NCBI GenBank assembly: GCA_034440615.1
Contig: JAOTOM010004736.1
Location: 62,001 to 126,000 of the forward strand
DNA: 64,000 nt
Source: Ashinkailepas kermadecensis
Taxonomy: Eukaryota; Arthropoda; Thecostraca; Neolepadidae
Direction of reading: 5' to 3'
In this document: piece by piece, positions 56,835-64,000 of the stretch
How the letters are laid out: each line of letters begins with the position of its first letter
Position numbering within the stretch: position 1 is the stretch's first letter
The notes under the pieces: model-generated
Told to the model about the DNA's origin: nothing
The model's input: only the letters and a program-made list of their open reading frames with translations
Database searches by the model: none
Made by a program: the position numbers and the translations under genes

Positions 56835-58231
56835 GTGAGTTTCCCACCACATCTCGTGATCCGACCACGTGGTATGGCATGGCGTGGTATGGCTGGTAAA
56901 CATGGGGTTGGAGAGGGGATGGGAACACAAACCCATTCCACAACTTTGGACGAGTTTAGCATTGACCCTGCGGACGTTCCAAGAATGACTGCAAAGTTGC
57001 TCGTGTCTCCCCTAGCTTTGGGACAGTTGATCCGCCACTGCCGATAAGCCAGGTGGCCGCGGCCGTACTGCGAGCTTCGCAGTCCCCACCACATCTAACG
57101 TTCCGTTCAAGTTGGCAGTGGCGTACCCAGGATTTGTGTCAGGGGAGGTGGTCAAGCGGATTTGGTATCGACCCACGTGCCCTCATTTTTTTTTATTTCC
57201 AGGATTTCGTCAACGATTTTTAATGGGCCATTTTAATTGATTGAAAAAATAACCAACTTGATTTTCCCGTGGACGTGGCCCAATGTATCGCCATCGATTT
57301 GAAATCATCGGATTTCAGCCCCCTCACCCCTGTTAAAAATTAATTTATCTGGTATCCCTTGGCATCTTGGCTCACGACGCTAAGATGACGCCAGTACAAA
57401 GCACTTTAACTGTGAAAATTCCCCAATTCACGTATTTCAGTTCATATTGACAGGTCACCACCATGCCCACGTTCGTGCACGTGTACACTTGCCTTGTGCA
57501 TTCGGCGCATTCGCCGCACTTCGTGTGATTCTGCGGTTTCTGCTAGGCCCCCTACGTTTTACTAATTGCTGCAATGTGATAGACTTGTGCCATATTTAAC
57601 GTCATGGAATGCTTCGTATGGGGTTCTCTGGGGAAATTCGATGATTTCAAGTTGAACGTTATTTCCCTTCTACCCACATTTTCTATTGGCGATGAAATTT
57701 GGATTCTTCGCTGGGCTTTGATGCATCTCATTGTTTGAATGTTCTCCCAGATTATCTGCCAAACTTCGGTGTTACTTTTCACGGGATCCATTGCATTTTT
57801 ATTCTTCTAGTGGTGTGTGTTAGGGCTACAGCGCGTTTTTGTTTTGGGCCTGGGACGTGTTTGAGACCCAGCGCTTTTTAGTGCTCGGTTCCTTTTTCGT
57901 GGGTTCATTTGTGGGTCCATTTCCGGGTTTCCTTTGAGGGCCTCCGATGAGTTCTTGAGAGTTCCCGTTATGATAAATAATGCGCTCAGTATTCAGCCTC
58001 AGCAGCGATGGTTTTCTCGATAATATTGTTAAAGTTTCGCCTTCAACATGGCTCTATCGTTGTTTCCAAAGACGATCGAAAAACATACTCTAAAGGAGAC
58101 TAAGTTCGACAGAAGAAGAAAGGTTTTAATTGGTGAGCGAAGCTATGCTAACATTAGATAATATTTTCATAGTCAAATTAATAATGCTTAACAGGCTCGC
58201 GCACTTTTAGTATTACCGTTCTAACACCAAC
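56835..58231. other. CASD1-like intron 6; no gene recognised
   Basis: A CAGTGGCGTACCCAGG hAT-like end at 57116 lacks a visible partner. Remaining sequence unique. Confidence 0.45.
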
Positions 58232-58272
58232 AAAAATAGTGTGCAGCTGCTGTGCAGCTGCACACTATTTTT
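58232..58272. repeat. Perfect 19-bp inverted repeat with 3-base loop
   Basis: AAAAATAGTGTGCAGCTGC (58232-58250), loop TGT, then its exact complement (58254-58272). A partial third copy and a ctgctgtgcagctgctg word follow to 58322. It would fold as DNA cruciform or RNA hairpin; E-box CAGCTG in each arm. Confidence 0.95.
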
Positions 58273-58489
58273 GATTTTACACAGCTGCACACTATTATTT
58301 TTACAGCTGCTGTGCAGCTGCTGTTGTCATGGGTGCATCCACGGTTAGGGGGAGGGGGGGGTGGCGTCCTACCCAAATTTCGTAAAATTTAGTACGGCGT
58401 CGCGTGGGATAAATCGACCTGAAAACCCTCTCGTCCCCCCCCGCATCCAAAATCCATCGCGATGTGCGTGGCTGTACAGAGAGCTGTAG

Positions 58490-59085
58490 GGCTGAGGTGT
58501 TGCTGTGGCTGTGGCTGTGTTTATGGCCATTGTGGCTGTGGCTGTGGCTGTGGCTGTGGCTGTGGCTGTGGCTGTGGCTGTGGCTGTGGCTGTGGCTGTG
58601 GCTGTGGCTGTGGCTGTGGCTGTGGCTGTGGCTGTGGCTGTGGCTGTGGCTGTGGCTGTGGCTGTGGCTGTGGCTGTGGCTGTGGCTGTGGCTGTGGCTG
58701 TGGCTGTGGCTGTGGCTGTGGCCGTGGTGTGGCTGTAGGCTGAGGTGTGGTGTGGCTGTGGCTGTGGCTGTGGCTGTGGCTGTGGCTGTGGCTGTGGCTG
58801 TGGCTGTGGCTGTGGCTGTGGCTGTGGCTGTGGCTGTGGCTGTGGCTGTGGCTGTGGCTGTGGCTGTGGCTGTGGCTGTGGCTGTGGCTGTGGCTGTGGC
58901 TGTGGCTGTGGCTGTGGCTGTGGCTGTGGCTGTGGCTGTGGCTGTGGCTGTGGCTGTGGCTGTGGCTGTGGCTGTGGCTGTGGCTGTGGCTGTGGCTGTG
59001 GCTGTGGCTGCTGTGGCTGTGGCTGTGGCTGTGGCTGTGGCTGTGGCTGTGGCTGTGGCTGTGGCTGTGGCTGTGGCTTCTTGGC
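58490..59085. repeat. (GGCTGT)n hexanucleotide array, about 95 copies
   Basis: Almost perfect, with a break at 58722-58752. The flanking words gagagctgtagggctgaggtg (left) and gagagctgtagagctgagg (right) are copies of each other. Open frames encode dipeptide repeats only and are not genes. Confidence 0.97.
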
Positions 59086-59187
59086 TGTGGCTTTGCTTCT
59101 TTTTTTGCCGAGAGCTGTAGAGCTGAGGTGTTGCTGTTACTGTGGCTGCACCGAGAGCAGCATAGGCTGTACCGGCTACGCCGGCAG

Positions 59188-59413
59188 GCAACGGTACCCG
59201 AGCGTGGTGATCTGGTCATCGCACCTGCCGGTGGCGCTGTGGTACCAGGAGGTGTGCCGCGTGCTCGACTACCCCCACCGGTTCAACTTCGTCTGCCACG
59301 ACCCGATCCACCTCGGCCAGTTCGCCTACGTCAACTACCTGGACATCATGATGAACCACGTGTGCGACGGCTACGTGGCCATGCCCGAGAGTAACTGCTG
59401 CGGTCGGCACTGA
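59188..59413 (+). CDS. CASD1: CASD1-like exon 7: DxxH block and stop
   Basis: Encodes (L)QRYPSVVIWSSHLPVALWYQ, EVCRVLDYPHRFNFVCHDPI, HLGQFAYVNYLDIMMNHVCD and GYVAMPESNCCGRH, then TGA at 59411-59413. DPIHL provides the Asp and His of the SGNH triad, as DGLHL does in CASD1; ESNCCG matches DGSCCQ just before the first transmembrane helix. Acceptor GCCGGCAG, phase 2 in. A TGCG/GTCGGC donor at 59402 could instead splice on to membrane exons outside the window. Confidence 0.8.
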
Positions 59414-59545
59414 TGATGGTGAAGATGCTGCGGTAGGCACTGATGATGGTGAAGATGCTGCGGTCGGCACTGATGATGGTGAAGATGCTGCGGTCGGCAC
59501 TGATGATGGTGAAGATGCTGCGGTCGGCACTGGCGATCGTGAGGA
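59395..59545. repeat. 30-bp array overlapping the end of exon 7
   Basis: About five copies of ctgcggtcggcactgatgat plus ggtgaagatg. The first copy is the exon's own last codons, possible donor and stop; the second copy improves the donor-like site to gcggtaggc. Confidence 0.92.
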
Positions 59546-60357
59546 TGCTGCTGCGGACGAGGCTGTTGTTGGTGAGGTTGTTAGTGATGGTGATGCTGAC
59601 GACGATGCTGGTAATGTTGTTTCTGAAGGCGTTGATGGTATAGTTGGCAATGGTAGTGTCGATGATGGTATTGGTGATGTGGGTGATGATGAGGGTGCTG
59701 CGAGAGATGTTAAAAATGCTGTTCCTGATGGAGATGCTATCGATAATGCATGGTGATGTTTTTTATGTTTGTATGGATGCCGTTCATCATGTTTTCGACG
59801 GCGGGGATGTTGATGATGTTGTTGATGTTGTTGTTGGTAAAATTAAAAAGTCGAAGATGTTTTCGTTCGATTGGCTGTTCAACTAATGGCGACTCCGTCC
59901 TTATCTCACCATGCAATCATTCAGGCCCCTCGCACTGGTGAGCACATATTACCTAGCGAACACCAGGTTGTCGCCTTGACGTAGACGCCTAGTCAGCCTT
60001 GGAAAATCAACTTTTGGAGAAGCAGCCAGCTCAATGGCGCGTCGACATGTATGTTACGCTGTGTGATGCGCTCAACCATGCGGCGGCATATGTCTGCCAT
60101 TGTCCTGACTTGCCTTGCCTTTTCCTGTCTTAAATATTTAATTCCGCCTTCTTGTTTTGTTCCCCGGCAAGCCGTGCTGTGCCCTACGCATCGTCCTGTC
60201 TTGCCGATGTCCTCTGCCTTTTCTCTCCAAATCTGTACGGTATTCTGCTGACATGGTGGCTCGTGCGATATTTTGCGCACGTGCGGCATTTTGCACACGT
60301 GCCGTATTTCACACTCGTGTCACCTTCATTGTGCCGGATGTGTAAAGGTTCTGAATT
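59546..60357. other. Downstream flank of exon 7
   Basis: Degenerate gatgatgttg-type repeats to about 59840, with a weak ATTAAA at 59842-59847 that could be a poly(A) signal if translation ends at 59413. No other gene. Confidence 0.4.
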
Positions 60358-60985
60358 ATAGCCTTGTTTCCATGGCAGATTTGAATTGGGATTGGATTTC
60401 CACAATGAATCGAATCCGGATTACAAATTGTTGTTTGTATAATTTGTACAATTTGTACAAATTGTACAACTTGTTTCCATGACCATTCGCGAGGAAATCA
60501 GGATTACATGTAGGATTTCCGAATCCAGATTTGGTGGGAAATCCCGGATTTGCTGACAGTTGCGGCGCACGTGCGACATTTCCCTTCAATACCCAAAAAC
60601 GTATGCCACATCGGCGTGGGCTGCGTCGTTGCATGAGAGACTCGAAGAGGGCTCGCTGTTATCTGCGAATTTATTGGATTGGACAAGCAACTGGCAGATA
60701 TACAAGTTGCATGCAGTAGTCGATTCGCCATGGATCGTGAAGCAGACGTCGCTCTTGGAGTTGCATTGCTGTTAACTGTGCTGGCGACGACAGAGAAAGC
60801 AGGAAAAGGACGCGGAGTGAATGCTACCATATGCTTCCAACTCCTGGGAAATCCGGATTTCCTCAGGAAATCTTCTTTCTAAGCCGGATTCTGAAATCCA
60901 ATTCAGTTAGCTGACGAAGGCGTTTCCATGACTTCGGAAATCTGGATTGGTAAGTAAATCCGGATCTGCTAGTGTCATGGAAGCG
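60358..60985. mobile_element. Possible DNA element with aatccgga-rich ends
   Basis: Left gtttccatggcagattt and right agatccg...catggaagc pair loosely, and both ends are rich in ggatttcc/aatccgga words. An internal plus-strand start MDREADVALGVALLLTVLAT is not a domain I recognise. No clear target duplication. Confidence 0.35.
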
Positions 60986-61790
60986 GGGATTATGTTTAAA
61001 ACAATAGAGCGCACCGCCAGCGCAGACTATGTATTTCCTGTTTTGAGTTGATGCTACCAAGTGTTTTTTCCACCAAAAAAGTTAAACCCTTTTGCTGAGT
61101 TAGAAATTTTTCCATTCACAAATTGTGTTATTGTAGAACACTTTGCATGACCTTTAAATGCAGAAATGTTTTTAAGCCAATAGTTGTATATCATGACAAG
61201 GAATTCCTTCTTATCGCATAAAACTTCTGACCAAAAAAAATCCTTCGTTGTGATGGTGATCAGAGCTGTTTTACAATGAAGTGCTCTTTCGGTCTAGTAT
61301 TTGTACGCTTACCACCAGGCTGCCTTTCGACGTTAAAGAAAGTAGCTGGTACACTGTGATATATATATAAACGACACAAAGATCCCAGCTTCTAGTTCTC
61401 TATTATCCTCATTCAATGAAGGGAAATAAATGATGAATATTTTGTGACTGAATGCCAATGTTTAGAGCGGTTCTGACCTGCCCAAATGAGCAACTCTCGA
61501 CAAGAAAAGCACGTGGTGACCTGCATGCAATAAGCTGCCGAAGAATCTACTCCTACTGTTGAAGCTCGCCAGCCGATATATGTGAGAGTGTCAGGCCAAA
61601 AAGGTGCTGAGGTCATAGGATGCAAAGGGAGGCGTCCTCTCACCTTCGAGAGTCATAGCCAATTACACTTTCTTGTCCTGCCTGACGCCTATGGGTATTA
61701 CATGGAAAATAAAAGACCTTAAGCCCTTTAACTCCCTCCCCATATTATTAAACGATCTTACGCCCATATCTGTTCAAATGTAAGGTCAAA
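60986..61790. other. No gene recognised
   Basis: AT-rich unique sequence between the possible element and the SINE. Confidence 0.5.
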
Positions 61791-62125
61791 GCCGGCAAGT
61801 AGCTCGGCTGGTTAGAGCGCCGGCCTGCGCTCGTCTCCCCCGTCCTGGCAAGACGGGATTCGAGTCGCTTCGCGCGCTTGCATTTAGCCTCAGGCTGGGA
61901 GGGTCAGTTGGCAACTGACACGATGAGGCCGGAGACGAGCTACCTGGCGCCGTGTCGGGGCATTGACGGCACGTTAAACTTTCGGTCAAAATTCTGCCGT
62001 TCAACTGGAATTCATGGACCGGGTGGTGGGGCCAAGGTTCACGCAACAAGCTCTGCTTAGCAATAGGACCCTGGTTCATAAAGCCACCCCAGCAATAACT
62101 CGGATTACGTTTTTTAAAAACAAAG
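61791..62125 (+). mobile_element. tRNA-derived SINE, copy 2
   Basis: Same family as 37771-38100, with tagctcggctggttagagcg as A-box region, gggattcgagtc as B box, the gcattgacggcacgttaa body block and a T/A-rich tail. Closer to a canonical tRNA head than copy 1. Confidence 0.87.
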
Positions 62126-63429
62126 AAAAAACGTGCACAGGCAGAATGCGAAGGTGACAGGTGGCCACCTTATTGGTGGCGCATCTTTGGTAGCGTGGGA
62201 AAGCAGGAAGCTTTGTCGTGCTGCCTTGTGTTTTGTTTTTGTTTTGTCCGTTGGTAGGCAACGATATGACCACATATGAGATACTGTGAAGGACCTCAGG
62301 TGCTTGACCGTCAAACAGGCATTCGATTAGCACGCAGTGTGTGCTATGCAGACTATCATTACAACCGACCAGCCTGACTGCATCCATCGTACCATCGGGC
62401 AGCCTGCCGACCAGAGAATTGTGCACAACACAAGGCGCCCAGATCGCCGGGCACTTCCAAAAATCCGCACAGAAGCGGGGAGGCGCCGTCTGTGTCGCCG
62501 ACGCACAGCCGAGCCGAATGGGATTGGGGGTGGATCTACTACCGCGGCTTTCCAAGCTAATCTGAGGTGTGCTGTTATGAGGCAATAGTCGATCTGATAT
62601 GGGCCTGTGCGGCACCTGATTATCATAGTTATGTGTTGCGATGACGCTGCATTTGTTCCATGTTTATAAAACATGACGCTCGTAAGTGAAAAACCACCAT
62701 TGGACCGTTACACGAATACATCTATCAATCAATCTATCTATATATCTCGAGCACGTCTGCTCGGGTGAACTCCAGTTGGTCCATCTTCTTCTCAAAATGC
62801 ATGCAGGGCATTTTGACTCGTAACGATGCGGATGACATTGACGACGAGGGTGCCGTACCGCTTGTCACAGCGGATGTTGGCCGGTACGCTGCAGTTGTGC
62901 CGTCTAGAAGATCGAAGCCGCTGCCGCGAAGTGTGCTGGTTATGGTCATGGATTAGCTTCTTCAGCTGCTTCTTCTTCTTCAGCTGCGTGATCTGAACTC
63001 TTCCTTGCCCTGGAAGATCGAAGCCGCCGATGTGCTGGCCATAGTCATGGATTAGCTTCGGCTGCTTCAGCTTCAGCTTCGGATCTCAACTCTTCCATTT
63101 CGAGGGCCAACAGGACACATGCAGAGGAGTGATGCTTGTGATTTGCGACGACCATAGTGGGTTTGTTGTCTTCCACTTCACGACGAGGCCGCCGTTGGCG
63201 GACTGGAACAACGATGTTCCCCTTGGTGCTGCTTCAACAGCATTACTTTCGGGCAGCGGACACGGTTGTCGCGTATGGTTGTGGTTGTCACGGTTGTCGC
63301 CAGCCGTGTCCGTGGCACGAACACCTCCCTAACGCAGACTTCGCATCAGCGCGTACGGTGTAAAGAAATCGTCGAAGCAGACTGAACGGTGCTTCGGCGC
63401 ACTCAAAGAAGGCGACGGACAACATCGGC
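62126..63429. other. No gene recognised; local duplication
   Basis: 62907-62957 and 63007-63058 are duplicate segments (gatcgaagccgc ... tcatggattagcttc). A minus-strand open frame 62734-62949 ends DQLEFTRADVLEIYR; it is domain-free as far as I can tell. Confidence 0.4.
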
Positions 63430-63466
63430 ACTTAGTCCTGGTCATGCATCATGACCAGGACTAAGT
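63430..63466. repeat. Perfect 17-bp inverted repeat with 3-base loop
   Basis: ACTTAGTCCTGGTCATG (63430-63446), loop CAT, then the exact complement (63450-63466). Followed by several agtact/ccgtaagtact words to 63525. Confidence 0.95.
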
Positions 63467-64000
63467 ACAGATACCGTAAGTACTAGGTACTCTACTTAAT
63501 GCCGTAAGTACTCAGAGGTGTTCTCACTTCCTAGTGAGCATTCCCACGCTGAATGGATATGCCTATTTATTTATGTATTTATTTATTTATTTCACGATAC
63601 ATGTCCTCCCCGTGCAGGTGCTATTATCCCTACGATGGATAATATTATACGATGGATAATACGATGGCTATTATCCATACGATGATGTCAGTGTCCAGGG
63701 CCTGAAGCCAAGCTCCACGGGTATTCCTTCCATGAACATCTTGCTCGAATGATGGTCAGAGTACGGGACACCATTTGTTCATCATAGCTAAAATCTGTGT
63801 GGACATCTCCAAATTACAGGAAAATCCCATCCACTTCATCAAACAATGGCCATACTTTGCTTTGCTATACCTTACCACTACTACTATGCTTTGCATACTT
63901 TGCTTTGCTTTGTTTTGTGTTACTTTCCTTTGCATTACCTTGCCGACCTCGCCTCCACGTGACCTCGTCTCCACGTGACCTCGTCTCCACGTGACCAGTT
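63467..64000. other. Window end; no gene recognised
   Basis: Short repeats only: attta/ttta near 63565, acgatggataat near 63633, and a cctcgtctccacgtga triplet at the very end (63949-63995) that may begin another array beyond the window. Confidence 0.5.

Noticed and set aside
58301..59219. Dipeptide-repeat frames (HS, AT, PQ, VA, LW, CG) over the GGCTGT array
   Set aside because: A hexanucleotide repeat gives two-residue repeats in every frame; no flanking coding sequence supports a protein.
62734..62949. Minus-strand frame ending MDQLEFTRADVLEIYR, considered as a transposase piece
   Set aside because: No catalytic motif, no terminal repeats nearby and no second fragment; too short to assign.

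Overview
This window is a stretch of animal nuclear genome. The genes are split into many small exons with GT-AG introns of roughly 1 to 4 kb, coding exons are GC-rich at third positions, and non-coding DNA is full of minisatellites, short DNA transposons and tRNA-derived SINEs. I cannot name the species. The domain content and repeat style point to an invertebrate. Scattered TTAGG-like words near 33.8-34.5 kb would suit an arthropod, while minisatellites sitting on exon edges recall a pattern I remember from amphioxus. Neither is decisive.

Gene 1 (minus strand, about 31.73 to 11.4 kb) is a PRDM9 orthologue. I reconstruct eleven coding exons: KRAB, a linker, an SSXRD-like basic/acidic segment, a C2-CH zinc knuckle, a PR/SET domain over four exons with the three catalytic-site tyrosines kept, and a last exon with one isolated C2H2 finger plus an array of six clear and one damaged finger. 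Splice phases agree at every junction except one (linker exon near 29.3 kb), where the best-looking donor breaks the frame and a weaker upstream donor keeps it. PRDM9 is the meiotic H3K4/K36 methyltransferase that positions recombination hotspots in many vertebrates.

Gene 2 (plus strand, about 43.2 to 59.4 kb) is a CASD1-like SGNH/PC-esterase: seven exons in consistent phase give a 353-residue protein with an N-terminal hydrophobic anchor, a GDS nucleophile block, N-glycosylation sequons and a DxxH block. The frame stops where the membrane acyltransferase half of CASD1 would begin. The two genes are divergent, 11.5 kb apart, with CpG-rich, CRE-containing segments between them.

The rest is repeats. 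0-11 kb (beyond the PRDM9 3' end): minisatellites, including an array with 14 perfect TGACGTCA sites, and short hAT-like elements with 8-bp target-site duplications. PRDM9 introns: a 1.1 kb hAT-like element, a piggyBac-type TTAA element nested in a larger inverted-repeat element, LINE tails and several arrays. 32-43 kb: SINEs, hAT fragments and a 1.2 kb 25-bp array. CASD1-like introns: long GA/TA tracts and further arrays. 59.4-64 kb: a second SINE copy and a perfect hairpin.

The most unusual structural theme is that at least six exons, in both genes, have a tandem array whose repeat unit starts on, or contains a copy of, that exon's own splice junction.
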